Part shown: one piece after another, positions 9,921 to 22,965 of the stretch
Numbering within the stretch: the first letter of the stretch is position 1
Layout of the letters: the number at the start of each line of letters is the position of its first letter
Assembly: GCF_910592395.1 (NCBI RefSeq)
Contig: NC_088325.1
Span: forward strand, 4,743,501 to 4,807,500
DNA: 64,000 bases
Direction of reading: 5' to 3'
Origin: Lineus longissimus
Lineage: Eukaryota > Nemertea > Pilidiophora > Heteronemertea > Lineidae
Position numbers and translations under genes: made by a program
Notes under the pieces: generated by a model
What the model was told of the DNA's origin: nothing
The model's input: the letters and a program-made list of their open reading frames with translations, nothing else
The model's database searches: none

Positions 9921-11195
9921 GTAAGCATCTTACAATAGTTTTACGTTATAGCGTTGTTTATTTTTTGAGGCCTCCCGCAATGTTTATTTCGGTTCTGTCA
10001 GGCCAGTTGAAATAATAATCATGGTGAATGTCTAAAAATGATAATAACTTAATTTCAGAAACAGAATCCAAGTTTTCCTATACTGGTTCCCTACCACTAT
10101 TTTTTAAAATGCCATGTTCAACATGTTCAATGTTCAGACCAATTCTAAGAAAGACATCATTGTTTGATAGGTGAGGTATCCTGAAAGTATCATGAAAGCT
10201 TTATTAACCAAGAAAAAGTTTTAAAATTGTAGACCTTTTTTAGTTTCGCTTGCCGGATCAAATAGCTATTTGAAGGTTAAACGTAAATCAACTCAATTTC
10301 TCCTCACCAGGGGCAAGAATCATAAATACATAGAAAGCATATGTCGCTTTATCATACCTCATTATGTGGGCCAATCACGTCGCGTCATTCGCCGACACGT
10401 GCCATGCGATAAATTTATTATTATATCATCACATGATGTCCTACTTATTTCTCGAATATGTATCTTATGAATAGACTTTGCCAATATTGTAAACTCGTCT
10501 GGCAATTAAAACAAGCTGAAATGGTGCACATTACATCAAAAGGTACACCATTCGATCCTGCGTGTGCGTTTTCATCATGTTGGAGTCATGCATGTTTGCA
10601 CCCGAATCGAACCCGCCCCATTTAGATATCGATTTCAATCAGTGAGAAAATAAACATACAAAGGCGTGCAATTCTAAATTACCTGACAACGAAAACCCAT
10701 GGCTTATAGGCCGCGTATCCGATAGAAAAGAGGACAGTATTCTTACCATTTGCCCGAATAAAGTGGCCTTTAATTAATTGTCCTTTTAGAACATCTGCAA
10801 AAGAAATACAAGTAAGATACACAATGAGAAAGTACTAATCATCGTCCTTTAGTTGTACAAAAACCATGAGTATATTGCAGCCTTTCGGACGAGGAAGTTT
10901 TTTGATTCAGGGAATTATCGCGCGAGGGCGCAAGTCTCATTTTGGTGCATGTATGATGTGGCACTCTTTTTGAAGCTTCAGGTGCACATAATATAGTGAA
11001 CACAGAAGCGCCCCTGAGGACTGCTGCTGGCATATCATAATCAACTGAGGGTGTTTGAAACATGGCAGACGGTCGTTCAAATATGGTGAACGGGTGATTG
11101 TGTTTTCTCACAGAGCCGCTGGAGTTTTTATTCATGCATATCAGCTTCAATGATATTGATGTCTTAAATTGTTAATGACTTATTGTTCTTTCCAG

Positions 11196-11344
11196 TATTC
11201 CGGCTAGTAACTCCCAGTCCACCTCAGTCCATTATGGCTAAAGCTTTTTGGCCAACAGTGGCAACGGCACTATTTCTATTGCTTGTCACAGCAATCAGTA
11301 TCTTCATTGCCGTGCGCGAAAGACATCGTCGACAGGTTAATAGA
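11196..11344 (+). CDS. IgSF receptor gene 1, exon: stalk and transmembrane segment
   Basis: Acceptor TTGTTCTTTCCAG at 11195, phase 1 entry; donor GTGAGT at 11345, phase 0 exit. It encodes a short Pro/Ser stalk (LVTPSPPQS), a hydrophobic helix (about ATALFLLLVTAISIFIAV) and a basic stop-transfer stretch (RERHRRQ). This fits a single-pass type I receptor with its C-terminus in the cytoplasm. No charged residue sits in the membrane span, so pairing with an adaptor through a membrane charge is not indicated. The next in-phase exon is 21188-21270 or 25959. Confidence 0.8.
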
Positions 11345-12639
11345 GTGAGTTTTCAGGTTATTTTTGTTGCAGCTTCTTGGCACTTTTCTTCACCATTTGC
11401 TGTTGCATAAACTGCTCAGTAGCTACCTTGTCGAGTTCATATTGAGTCATAATCATAAGAATATCACACCCGCTGTGAAAAGATCGCTTGAATGGGCACT
11501 TAAAGGGATACGGCGTTCATGGTTACTAGTAGTGGTGGGTCAGGGAAATTAAAATAAAGTTATATACACAATGCAGTACATGTAGTGCAGTCATCGTTCA
11601 CGCATTTTTGCTGAAACTTTGCACATGTCTGTCTACACAACGACAATTTATCTTCAGTTCTACGATAAACGCGATTGTATATTTTGAAATTCACTTTTAA
11701 ATTTCAAATTTTTAAGGAACTTTAAAGGAATAAAAGAAAACAGATATTAACTCTTATCTTTGCAAATAAACGTCCCGAAGTTGTTGCCACAATCAACATT
11801 TTATTTTCATTGCTGACCAGCTCGAGATTGAATTGCGATTTTTCTTAAATTCCTGCCAAGTCAGATAATAATGCTGCGGTCCAATCAGCATTAGAGAAAG
11901 CTGTGTAGCTTTCGGTTCACGGTGTAGCCTGGGGTCATCACTCTACTCTGACCATGTTAAACGATGTCCTGGCGTCGTAAGAAGTTATATTGCAGTGCTG
12001 GAGTATGAAGAGAAATATCGACCTGGTGACTTCGGAAGATTTGGTATTAACAGATTATTCCAAATTGTGAGTTAAAGAGATCCAAGCATGGCACAATTCT
12101 TTATTCAGACTAGGTGAATGTGGTAAAAATAGCTAAATTGGTGATTACTGTTTATGCAGCTCATTGGCTACATATTCATCTGAGGGGAACTCGAAACTGC
12201 TACCATGTATCCCGCTTATTCCCGCCTAGGTTTTAACTGGGCTGTTCAAAACTCCCCATTTCTATATGCATTTTGCTTTAGGTTTCATTTAATCACCGAT
12301 TAAGGTTGTTAGTACAGTCTTAAAGACGATTTCACGGCGTAAAGCATACTTATAATGCGTACTTAGGATATCAGGCGTAGTATGTACTCCTTTAAAGAGG
12401 AAACTAGGTTAGTTGTAACGGTATTGGCGCCCAAAAGTTCAATGAGAGCGAAGGTTTCTTATGGCTATTTGAAAATACAGAGGTAATATTCCAAATTTGA
12501 TATAGCGCAACTTTAAGCAAATAGGGATCGAGTGCTCAACTATTATTTTGATATATGATTACCCCAGCTATAGGCCTGTATTCCAAATTTAAGCTAAACT
12601 AACCTGGTAGTTTTACAGTCGAGATGGTTCAACGCAGGG

Positions 12640-14260
12640 AATCAACTCGATAAATGACAATTGAAATGCATTGAAGCTGAGGATGGTATTCAGCTCTCAT
12701 GTGTCATATTACTATTTGGTCATCTCTACCGTCCAGGGCCCGGCTGTAAATCTCCGCTATCTGGTTTTGCGGCCGCTAAACCACGGTTGTCTTAACAGGC
12801 TGCCAATGTTGCTCCGTTAGGCTTAGCGGCCGCTATGCCACCGCTAAGTTAGCGGTACCTCAAGGGTTTTGTCAATGGGTGCTACTAAGTTTTAGCGGAA
12901 CGCTAGGGTTCCGCTAAGTTTAGCGGTCCCCCTAACTTAGGCGGTTGCTTAATTAACTAGGCTTTGAACAACCGGGTTAAGGTTTCAGTTGACTCATTGG
13001 TGGAGAGAACCAAGTTGGGCATAGTGCTTTGTTCAAGAACATATAGATAAAACAGCTATGATCATTCCACATGTTTCAAAAGTCGAATCCGCGACCTCCT
13101 GATTGAGCACAGTGCTCTAACCTGAATATTGTCTGTGCTACCACTCACAGGTGTTGGTACATGTGAAGGAGTAAACAAATAAATAGCAGAATGGTTAATC
13201 TGATCCCAAAACTGTCATCTGCATGAAGACCTGTGTCAGCGAACAGTTATTCCCACTTCCCCTGGCTAATGATAAGGACATTTGCTTCATGTACTGTAAC
13301 TCTATAGCCGGGCACGCTAGGTTATGCCATATACAAAGTCATTCACGGTAAGAGGGTTAACTCACCTCACTCTAAAGGCAGACATACGTTTCTGAAGACA
13401 AATTTAAACAAGCTATCTCACTGTAAAATGAGCAAATCTTACTGATTTCTGACTTCCTGAAGAACTTGGCTGAAGAACTTGACATGGTAGCTAATACACA
13501 TCCAGGTTCCCCTCTCTCTCTAAGATGCAAAGTTTTCTCTTTCTCTTTGATCCACCCTCCTTATTTTTGCAAATCTTATGTGTTCGCCAATATTTGACAA
13601 CTCAGACCACACATTATTGTCGTCGAGAGGAGAATAGTTAATTCAACAATTATTTTCAAATAGCTTTACTAGTTTCATGACGCTACTGGTCTATGAGAAA
13701 GGTATAATTTCCCTCGAAAAGCACCCTGGCTCCAAAATGTGTTAATGGTCGACATCATTTGCATAATTGCCCGAGTTCAACACATTTAAAAACATCAACA
13801 ATAGGCTTAACATTTTCGTAGACCCTGATAACCTAATAGAGTTATCCTCTGAAGAGAACAGCTCTAAAATTCCAAAATGCCACGTTAAGGCATGACATGA
13901 TCATGAAGAGGGTCATGTAACAGGTCTTGTCACAATGAAATATAAAGGATTGTCTGATTACAAGGTTGAAGTTGCAGAAGTTCTAGGTGATGTCATTTTC
14001 ACTGCTGTTTTAGATTTTACCAGCGATAGGCCGACAAATTCGAAGTATTAAATCCGAAATTCAGAGGAAAACAATTAATTTTTGAAAAATATAAATTTTG
14101 GTTGAATCTGTCTGCAGTTTGGCCAAATGAATATCCCAGTTACGTTGGGCCTGGGCGGTGCAGTCATCCGACGTGACAATTTTAATTACTGCTCTAGTTT
14201 TTTGTTTAAGATGATTCAGTTTGGGGCATTTAGAGTGGAATAATCAGATGCCCATAAACC
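12640..14260 (+). repeat. Intronic segmental duplication, copy 1
   Basis: Shares long stretches in the same order with 21880-22965: GATGGTTC near the start, the TTAGCGG palindrome block, the GAAGAACTTGACATG block, and a near-identical stretch around 14045-14180 versus 22765-22895. A partial third copy spans about 14480-16400 and is split by a LINE. Confidence 0.75.
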
Positions 14261-15178
14261 CTATCCTGACGAGGGCGATATGGTGTCATATCCCAACGGG
14301 CGGACTTAGGGCAGCAATCCCTCAAATAAGGACCCCAATCCTCGTGAGACAGTGCCGAAGTCGACAATACAGGCTGCTTCATAAGCCCATATCCCTTCGA
14401 ACGTCCTTTTGATCATTTCTTCCAAGCCATTGGGTTGCTTATGGACTGTTCTTTATGGATTCTCGTGTCTCACATTACCATTTTGGCATATTTGCCGTCC
14501 AGGTCCCATTGATTTATGGGTGGAGAGAACAAAATAGGGCTAATTAGCTCTGTGTTCTCCTCAAGAGCGCAAATAAATAACAGCTATGATCTTTCCAAGA
14601 GTTGAACCTGTGACCTTCTGAGTACGAGTCCGGTGCTGTAACAATAATCCTGTCTTTGCCACTACTCTCAACTACATCAGTGGTACAAGTGAAAGAGTAT
14701 GCAAATAAATAGCAAAATGGTTTATCTGATCCCAAAACTGTCATCTGCATGAACACAACCGTGACAGCGAACAGTTAAGCACGCTAGGTTATACCATACA
14801 CAATGTCATTCTCGGTATAAGAGGATTAATTCATCTCACTCTAAAGGCAGAAGTACGTTTCTGAAGACAAATTAAAACAAGCTATCTCACAGTAAAAATT
14901 AGCAAATCTTTCTGATTTCCAGGGCAGAAGAACTTCACATGATAGCTAATCCACATTCAGGTGCCCCACTGTCTCAACGGGACCAAGACGACCGGCTTCT
15001 CTTTCTCTTTGTTCGACCCACTTATTTTCGAAAGTCTGGTGTGTTCGCGATTATTTGACAACTCAAACCAAGTATTGTTTTTTGGGCTGAGAATAGTAAA
15101 AATAATTTTTTGAATTTATTATTTTCACTGGTTTTATGACAAAAGGATAGGCGGCGCTACTGGTCTGTGAGAAATGTA

Positions 15179-16128
15179 AAAGGGCAATAAAAGATAGATA
15201 TAATAAAGGTATGAAAGCCATGTTTGGTGTACTGAGAGCGTGTAGAAGACTTTCTCTTACGGTCGAATTGAGTCTAGACATATTTGACAAAGTAGTCACA
15301 CCAGTTTTGCTATACGGTAGTGAGGTGTGGGGTAACCAAAACACCGAGTTGCTGGACCGTGTACAAGTTAAATTTTGCAAATATTTGCTACGATTACCGT
15401 TAAGAACTCCTACAGTAATGGTAATGGGAGAACTTGGGCGACACTCTTTGAAGATTCACATAGCCGTGCGAATGTTATCTTTTTGGAACAGACTCAGAAT
15501 TGGAAAAACAGATAAATGGGCTTATATCTTTTATAACATAACTAGGGAGCATTTAGACAAGGGTTATTTAAACCAAGGCTGGTGTAAAAGTGTGAAAACT
15601 GTTCTAGACGGCTGTGGCCTCACTCAAATTTGGTATACTCCCGAGGTTTTGTCCCTACGAGAACTGAAAATTGTAGTTGAACAGATAATGAGAGACCAGT
15701 GTGAACAACTATGGAGAAACGAGGTAAATAACGATTTCAGATGTATAATTTATAGAATGTTTAAACAAAACCTGAATATGGAGCCCTATGTTAAAAAATT
15801 ACCATTATATCAAACGGTCAGTATTTGTAAATTTCGTACTGGAACTATAAAATTCCCAGAAACAGTAACCAGAATGTATAGAAATGAAACGGCAGAAAAT
15901 ATTTGTGGTCTTTGTGACCAGGTTTGTGTAAGAGACGAACTTCATTATTTTATTACGTGTCCGTATTTCCGTCACATGCGAGTAAGGTTGTTTCCAAACT
16001 TAAAAGAATTACCTCAGGTTTTTTATCATGAATTTTTCCATCGCATTATGACTAAATGTTCCCGGGTAAACTTAGACAATATTCATAGTTTTTGTAAAGA
16101 ATTCATCAGCTTGGTCCACCATATGTAA
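15179..16128 (+). pseudogene. LINE ORF2 C-terminal fragment
   Basis: About 315 codons, open from the truncation point to a TAA. It starts after the reverse-transcriptase active site; the thumb-region motif VTPVLLYGSEVWG is present. Near the C-terminus is a CCHC-like zinc knuckle (CGLCDQVCVRDELHYFITC). No stop or frameshift is visible, but without the endonuclease and RT core it cannot move. Its layout (WCKSVKTVL block, same knuckle) resembles the antisense LINE at 35.5-37.3 kb, so both likely belong to one clade (CR1/Jockey/I-like). Confidence 0.85.
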
Positions 16129-16219
16129 ATGTTAAATCATGTAACCTCTTATACCCGAAAGGGTTTTTTGGAGAGAAATAAATTATGTTATGTTATGTTA
16201 TGTTATGTTATGTTATGTA
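15179..16219 (+). mobile_element. 5'-truncated LINE (first intronic LINE)
   Basis: Host sequence that is continuous in the copies at 13.68 and 22.47 kb (TCTGTGAGAAATGTATAATT) breaks here after GAAATGTA. The element starts inside ORF2 and ends with a (TTATG)n tail. Host-related sequence resumes at about 16220. ATGTA occurs on both sides and may be the target duplication. Confidence 0.8.
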
Positions 16220-16414
16220 GCTTAGGTCTCAAATACGACCTGGCTTCGTAATTCGGTATTGGCCGACCTCATTTGCATAATTGCCCGAGTTGTGTGGAAC
16301 AGTGCCCGAACAGTGGGCTTAAAATGTTCGTAGATCCTAATAACCTAGATATTGTTTCCTTATGGTGCTTGTTCATCGAGCCAATTCATGGAATTTCAGT
16401 AATGGCGGACTTAA

Positions 16415-17396
16415 TTGGCAAAGGTGCTTCGTTATGATGTTCCGCAGGGGTCTGTTCTCGGGCCGTTACTGTTCCTAATTTACATTCTCCCGCTTGGAGA
16501 GCTTCTAAAAAAGAGCCCTGCCAGACGACATGGCTTTGCAGACGATAAACAAGTCTATATGGCTCTCCATGTGCTTATAAAGGCTAATATCCAAAGTCAG
16601 TGTTCTGTGCTAGAGGAAAGGTTGACTGCAATCCATGAGTGGTTCCACGACAATATGCTTAAGGGAAACCCTGACAAGACAGAAGCATCATTGTTTGGTA
16701 CGCGTCAGTCGCTTCAGAAATTGGACTTACAGTCCATTAATGTCGCTGGAAACGTCATTTAACTGTCAAAAGTGCCAATACGAAATATTGGCGTTCTATT
16801 CGACTCTGCCTTGTCTATTGATGGATGCTCACGTCAGGAGTGTTGTTAGTTCAGCCTCCTTCCACCTCCGCAACATTGGGATCGTGAGAAAGCAGCTCAC
16901 AAAGGATGCAACAAAACTACTAACCCAAGTCCTAGTTCTAACCAGACTCGACTATTGCAATAGTACCCTTGCGGAAATTGCCGAATCGTCACTGGATAGA
17001 TTACAACTTATCCAGAACCGTGCTGCGCGTATGGTCACCGGGACCAAACCATGGCAACATACCCCGATCCTAATGCAACTACACTGGTTGCCAGTTCGGA
17101 AACGGATTGAGTTTAAATTGATGGTGTTCACATTCAAGGCTGTGAACGGCCTGGCGCCTCTCTACATCAACGAACTTATTTGTCCGTACACTACCGCCCG
17201 ATCACTCCGTTCTGAGGCACAGCATCTTCTTATCGAGCGTCCATTCCGGCTGGTAACATTCCGGGCAAGGGCATTCTCAGTGCATGCCCCTCGAATGTGG
17301 AACTCACTAGGACATGACCTGAGGAAAGAAACTGACTCCATCACCTTCCAAAAAAACTTGACAACTTTCCTCTTCCGCGAGCATTTTGGAGTGTGA
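16415..17396 (+). pseudogene. LINE reverse transcriptase fragment with frameshift
   Basis: The first frame (to 16762) holds RT motifs VPQGSVLGPLLF and the catalytic HGFADDKQVY (FADD instead of the usual YADD). The second frame (about 16740-17396) continues with the typical C-terminal region: LTRLDYCNSTL, LQLIQNRAARMVTGT, LHWLPVRKRIEFKL and a terminal block after APRMWNSLG. One frameshift near 16740 separates them, so it is a dead copy of a CR1/L2/Rex-like element. Confidence 0.88.
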
Positions 17397-17470
17397 GTGC
17401 TTTTGAACATTGTATTCAGTGGGAAAGGCGCTATACAAAAGATAATTTCATTCATTCATTCATTCATTCA
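16417..17470 (+). mobile_element. 5'-truncated LINE (second intronic LINE, CR1/L2-like)
   Basis: It inserted between GCGGACTTAATT and TTGCTCAAGGCATATC. These two pieces are joined in the uninterrupted copies at about 21.03 and 23.25 kb. The 3' end has GGCGCTATACAAA followed by an (ATTC)n tail, as in CR1/L2-type LINEs. Confidence 0.85.
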
Positions 17471-17559
17471 TATTGCTCAAGGCATATCAACGGGCACTCT
17501 CTTGAATATTGATGAGTATTCAACACAGTGATGAAGAAAGGTCACCCTCATGTCCAGCT

Positions 17560-18664
17560 TCAACCCCTTGGCTCCCGGACTTCGTATGCAGCTCATGAAT
17601 GGTGGTTTGCAGGAAAACATTTTCCAAACCAGCCAATCATATTGCCGCCAAAAACATGTTTTAAAAAATGCAAAAAAATAACGTCATCATACCTAGATAA
17701 GTTGCCTGAAAACGGCCCGTCGCCGGCTGACTAACTACATGACCCATTCACTCATTGAGAACGTATAACGCAATGCTCTTGGAAGTTATTCTCCAGAGAC
17801 AAGGTGGGATACACTTTCTTGCATGTCACTCTGTTTAAGTGCAAATTGTGGTTATCGGCCAGGTGACTCTAACTTTGGCCAGAGGGGCAGATAATAGTCA
17901 ATTGCAAGCTGCCTTCTCATCAGCACTTAGATTTTATCCCCCTTTGTCAAATTTTCCTCCATAAATTAGCATTTGAGACTCGGTCATTCAATTTGATCTT
18001 GAAAATGTTCCTTTAACATCTATTCATATGCATATCTCCAATCCACTTACAAATCTACATTCAGGTGCCTCTTTCTCTCTCTCTCTCTCTCTTTCTCCTG
18101 TCAACTATTAAAAATAGTAATGAAAAAAAAATCATCCGGCATTTTCAAGTTCTACCCCTTGGCTCTCGAACTATGCGGCTTTGAGTCATGTAGTCGTTTG
18201 CAGAAGAAAATCAGAAACCAAGCATTTTCCGAACCGGCCAAATCGGTAAACAATAATGCCGTCAAATGTGATGATAACCAAAAATGACGTCCTCGTGGTG
18301 AGAAAATTTGCCTGACAACGGCCTGTTGCCGGCTCAACGACTTCATGAACCACTCACTCGAATGAGAACATAGAATCTTATCTGCATGAGCCCAGCAATT
18401 GGAAGAGTTATTTTCCGGAGAGTGTTCCTCACCCAAGGTGGGGATACGCTTTTTTGCATGCCACTACGTTGATGTGAAAATTGAGGTAAAGGGCCAAATT
18501 CACTCTAACTTCGGCCAGCGGCCAGATAAGAGTCCATCGCAATCTTCTTTCTCATCAGCACTTGGCCTCTACCCTCTCTCTTGTCTAAATCTCCTCTATA
18601 AATCAGCTTTTGAGACTCGGTCATCCAATTTGATCTTGAGAATGTTCTTTTAACATTTATTCAT
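17560..18664 (+). repeat. Tandem duplication of ~0.5 kb intronic block
   Basis: Copy 1 is about 17560-18028 and copy 2 about 18155-18664. Shared landmarks: CCCCTTGGCTC, GAAAATTTGCCTGA-like, CTCATCAGCACTT, GAGACTCGGTCATTC/CC and a TTAACAT.TATTCAT end. Parts recur near 21.1 and 23.3 kb (GAGACTCGGTCAT), just before the cytoplasmic exon copies. Confidence 0.75.
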
Positions 18665-18724
18665 CTCTGGATTGTGTGCGTGCCTAGCCTCAAAATTATC
18701 TTCATATTTTCCGGCTTGCTTTTT

Positions 18725-18837
18725 GGAGAGCCTGGGTTGATAAACTTTCGGATTCGAATGTGGGTGTTGAATGCTCTAGATTGTCCGGTAAGAATAATGA
18801 GAAGCGTCGAAATAGGTTCACTGCAAGTTTTCAAAAG
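18725..18837 (+). pseudogene. Possible diverged copy of the small cytoplasmic exon
   Basis: The donor side (CAAAAG/GTAAGTCAGG) and the intron after it match those of exon 21188-21270, and the upstream flank GCCTAGCCTCA...CATATTTTCC also matches. The acceptor AG is missing at the matching place and the body is different. A frame is open to the donor in the same exit phase (2). It is either a decayed copy or a distant paralogous exon using another acceptor. Confidence 0.35.
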
Positions 18838-21187
18838 GTAAGTCAGGTGTCTTCTATTTTGACTCGAGTTTGACGAAAAATGTGTAAAAATGTGTAAAAC
18901 AAATTAACGCATGACCTAGGAGGTTGCGCCATGTAATATACAGTATATGATCTCTTAATCACAAGAGGAAAAACTCGTACATGCATTCTAGACTCGTGCA
19001 ATCCAGACTCTGACTGTTGAAATACCTTTTTCCCCTTCTGCGCCATTTTCATGGTAGTCCTTTGTTACATAATCACCTTGACATGTTGGAAATCAATTTG
19101 AGTCGACGATTTTGCGAATTCACGACATCGTCGTGATTTTTCGAAGTAATCAACTCAAGCGTTACGTCATCCTTAACGTCTTCTATCAGTTCATGAGATA
19201 TAGAACAAGCTGTTACCCAGCCTACATTGTAGCTAGGTCCTCCCTTAGACTGCGGCCCTTAGCTGAAAGCGCCTCCAGTAGAATGAATGCTTAATATTGC
19301 GGCTCCCAAATTTTCTATAGTTTCTCTTGGCCGATTAGGTTGTCGCCTCCTAATCCTGTGGCTCCGATTTATGTCACTCTGGTTTTGGTTCATTCCAAGG
19401 TCTCGGGCTGTTTCAAAGACAATGTTGTCGGTGTTTTCGTTTGGGTCTTCCGCGAACACCCGATATGCGAACGCTTCATCGTCTTCAGTATGCATCGATG
19501 TGCTTGACTCAATCACTGAGCCGCCCGTTTTATGGCAATCTGATGTTCTTCGATTTCCTAATTCACAATTCATTAACTAAATTTCTGATAACCTAAAAAC
19601 TGTCATTGAATAAGGCAGTCCTTAAACCGACTGCACATCAGTTATCTAACGCGTTTATTAGGGAGTCAGTGAAACATCTCCTTCATCATGATCTTGATTT
19701 GATTATTACCCTAGCTCTAGGCCTGTACATCCCGGATTTAAGTTGAAGTTCCTTGGAGTATCATACTAGTTGCACCGGTATTGGAGCCAAGAGTTAATTG
19801 GGAGCGAAGGTTTCTATTGGCTATCAATTATATATATACAGAGGTAATATTCTGTAATCCAGTTTGTTACCATGTTTGTTATCGTATTAGTTGGGTACTT
19901 TACTCGCTCTCTCTGCTCCATTCCTGGGATCGTATAGGACATTCCGGAGGATGACAAAGGCAGAAGCCTGTTTTCTGTGGACACGATTTTCCTTTATTCA
20001 ACTTGGCTACATGATACTTCTGTGCATTCTCTAACTCTCTCTCTGACTGCGACTCTGATTATGACTTCTGAAAACTCCCCGAAGGAATCAGTTCCTCCAG
20101 CTTTTATACAATTGTTATGTTTATACATTGTAACCAAGACGATGCTAATATTTCATCATCGTGCCAGTCACGTTGCAAGCTTCGATACGGATTGTGTTTG
20201 GCACGTTTTACCTAACCCGGTATTACTTTGATTGAATGTCAACTTCGTCTTCCTCAGAACTCTGGGTTTAACAATCAATAACCGCAAGTTCATTAAACAA
20301 TTATGATCCCAAAAGTATACAATGTGTTTGGTCTGCCTGACTTAAATATACACTTTACTCTGCTCACCACAACATGTCGACAATTTTAACCATATTTGTT
20401 TACTTTTAATTTCCAACGTGTAAGAAATGAAATATATTATTCAATTTGTGTTTGAACAAAACCAATGTGTGGGGCTATTAAATTGACTCTTAGATATCAC
20501 GACAAGTTACCCCTCAGCTTTTGATGCCAACCTTCTGACAATTCCACAGCGCAACTAAAGGCAAAGAGTGAGTGCTCAACTGTAATTTGATATATAATTA
20601 CCCTAGCTGTAGGCCTGTATATTCCGGATTCACGAGCTGAACTACCTGAGACTAAACAGTCATGTCCAAGCTGCATGTGTTCAGCCATCCTCAATACCAG
20701 GGTCAGTTGTATGCTTAATTCTCCCCTTACACACATCAGGGTCCCTCGAGTAAACCGATGATTATATGACAGATAGATCACTGTCATGATAAATTCTATA
20801 CTGACACACCTTTGTCAATGGGGGATGGGTATCCACCGAATACAAAATGAAATCGTGCCCATTTCAATGATTACCTCACCTATTTCAATTATGCAGCCTC
20901 ACCCGGCACTTTCAGAATTTGCGAACTGTTCTCTTCAGAGGAAAACTCTAATAGGTACACCATACAGACTCCTCTTTTGTTTTGTTATGGTGCATATTCA
21001 TGGAGCCAGTTAATGGAATTTCACTAATGCGGACTTGATTTGAATATTTCGAGAAATGCTCAAGGCATATCAGCGGGTACCCTTATGAATATCGATGACC
21101 ATTTGAGACTCGGTCATCTTTTCATATACAAAACGCTGGATCGAATGTGGACTTGCTAGCCTCATCAATATATTTCATATTTTCCAG

Positions 21188-21270
21188 GGTAGGAATTCTC
21201 CAGAAAGTGCGAATACATCAACCGACAAAATGCAACCTTTGATTGCGACGCCTTCAAATAATGTGAAAAG
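21188..21270 (+). CDS. IgSF receptor gene 1, exon: cytoplasmic segment
   Basis: Acceptor ATATTTTCCAG at 21187 and donor GTAAGT at 21271. Only phase 0 entry is open, which is exactly the exit phase of the TM exon at 11344. It encodes a Ser/Thr/Asn-rich 27-residue stretch containing NTSTDKMQPLIATPSNN, with no tyrosine. Exit is phase 2. Two related copies flank it (about 18.8 and 23.4 kb). Moderate confidence, because it is short and ~10 kb from the TM exon. Confidence 0.6.
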
Positions 21271-21879
21271 GTAAGTCATCCCAGGTATCTTTTATTCAGA
21301 CTTGAGTTTGACGAAAAATGCGCAAAAATCTATAAACAAACAGTATTCATGAAAATAATATTGAGACTTATTAGATTTTGTCTATGAGAGAACTAGAGTC
21401 AGTGTAGATAACAATTATGGAGTAAATTCACAGTGTCAGGGAGATGATAGTTTATCAAACACTTATTGAGTAGAGTTCACAATTTCATGGAGATAATAAT
21501 TTGTTAAATAATCATGGAGTATTGTTCACATGTTGGCCTGTGTCCATACTGGTAGCCGCGGCGCTGTCTGGGGCTGCCACGGTTGGTTCACTGGCAATCA
21601 CAAGCGAACGATTGGCTTAAACTGAAGTGTCGATTGGGTCATCGGTTAAGGATCACCCGATTTTGGTGAATTTCGAGGCTCCTCGGTCACCGTTATGAAA
21701 CGAATTGTCAGTAAATAAAAAAGCAGCTGTTTTAGTGGACATGAAGACAAAAAATGAACAAAACAAATCTTAGTATTACTAGAAAGAGATTTGCATTTAT
21801 TCGAAACGGATTCTAAGACACAATTTTGTGCATATTTTCCGCGAGCGGCAGGGGATACTGTGACGTAGGAGAACAGCAG

Positions 21880-22965
21880 GCAATCCCGCCGGAAGATGGT
21901 TCTACGCAGAGGATCAACTCGATAATGACGATTGAAAGGCATGAAGCTGAGGATGGCATTCAGCTGGCATGTCTCGTATTACCCTTTGGTCATCTCAAAT
22001 CTCCGCTATCTGGTTTGGCGGCCGCTAAACCACCGTTGTCTTAGCAGGCCGCCAAGTTCGCTCCCTGAGGCTTAGCGGCAGCTATGCCACCACTAAGTTA
22101 GCGGTACATTCTCCGTAAGAGGGTTAATTCACCTCACTCTGAAGGCAGAAGTACGTTTCTGAAGACAATTTAAAACAAGCTATCTATCTCACAGTAAAAT
22201 GAGCACATCTTTCTGATTTCTGACTTCCTGAAGAACTTGGCTGAAGAACTTGACATGATAGCTAATACACATCCAGGTTCCCCTCTCTCTCTAAGACGCC
22301 CTGCTTTCTCTTGCTCTTTGATCCAACCCCTTTTTTACACAAGTCTGATGCCTTCGCGATTTTTTGACAACTCAGACCACAGCTTGTTGGTGGGGATGAG
22401 AATAGTTAATCCACAAATTATTTTCAAATAGTTTTACTAGTTTCATGACTAAAGGATAGGCGCCGCTACTGGTCTGTGAGAAATGTATAATTTCTCTCGA
22501 AAAAACCCTGGCTCCAAAATATGGTAATGGCCGACAACATTTGCATAATTGCCTGTGTTCAACACAATTAAAAACAGCAACAATGAGCTTAACATTTTCG
22601 TGGACCCTGATAACCTAATAAAGTAAGGTATGACATAATCATAAAATAAGTCATGTAACAGGTCTTTTCATCATGTCAGCATTTGTCTGATTATAAGTTG
22701 CCGAAGTTTAATGTCATTTTCATTGCTCTTTTAGATTTTACTAGCGATAGGCCTACAAATTCGAAGTATTAAATCCGAAATTCAGAGAAAAACAATTAAT
22801 TTTTGAAAAATATAAATTTTGGTTGAATCTGTCTGCAGTTTGGCCAAATGAATATCCCAGTTACGTTGGCCCTGGGCGGTGCAGTCATCTGACGTGACAA
22901 TGTTAATTGCTGCTCTAGTTTTTTATATTCGGGATGATTCAGTTTGGGGCATTTAGAGTGGAATA
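21880..22965 (+). repeat. Intronic segmental duplication, copy 2
   Basis: Same block order as 12640-14260. It lacks the LINE insertions that split the partial third copy, and so serves as the empty-site reference for the LINE at 15179-16219. Confidence 0.75.

Larger units (their letters stand above)
7847..10824 (+). repeat. Segmental duplication, unit B (two-Ig cassette plus introns)
   Basis: Copy of unit A in the same orientation. It starts at TGCTCCCTAATACTGGGTAT and ends near 10824. Exon order, splice sites and phases are preserved. The Ig1 exon is 6 bp shorter than in A. The region matching 5812-6935 of A is missing. Confidence 0.85.
11345..21187 (+). other. ~10 kb intron built of duplicated blocks and retroelements
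   Basis: No convincing host exon was found between the TM exon and 21188, except a possible copy near 18.8 kb. Most of the intron repeats within itself and with 21.9-25 kb. Blocks include a TTAGCGG-rich stretch (12755-12950), CT-rich (TCTC) tracts near 13.5, 18.07 and 22.3 kb, and two 5'-truncated LINEs. A block at about 11875-11950 is echoed at about 24660-24730. Confidence 0.6.
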
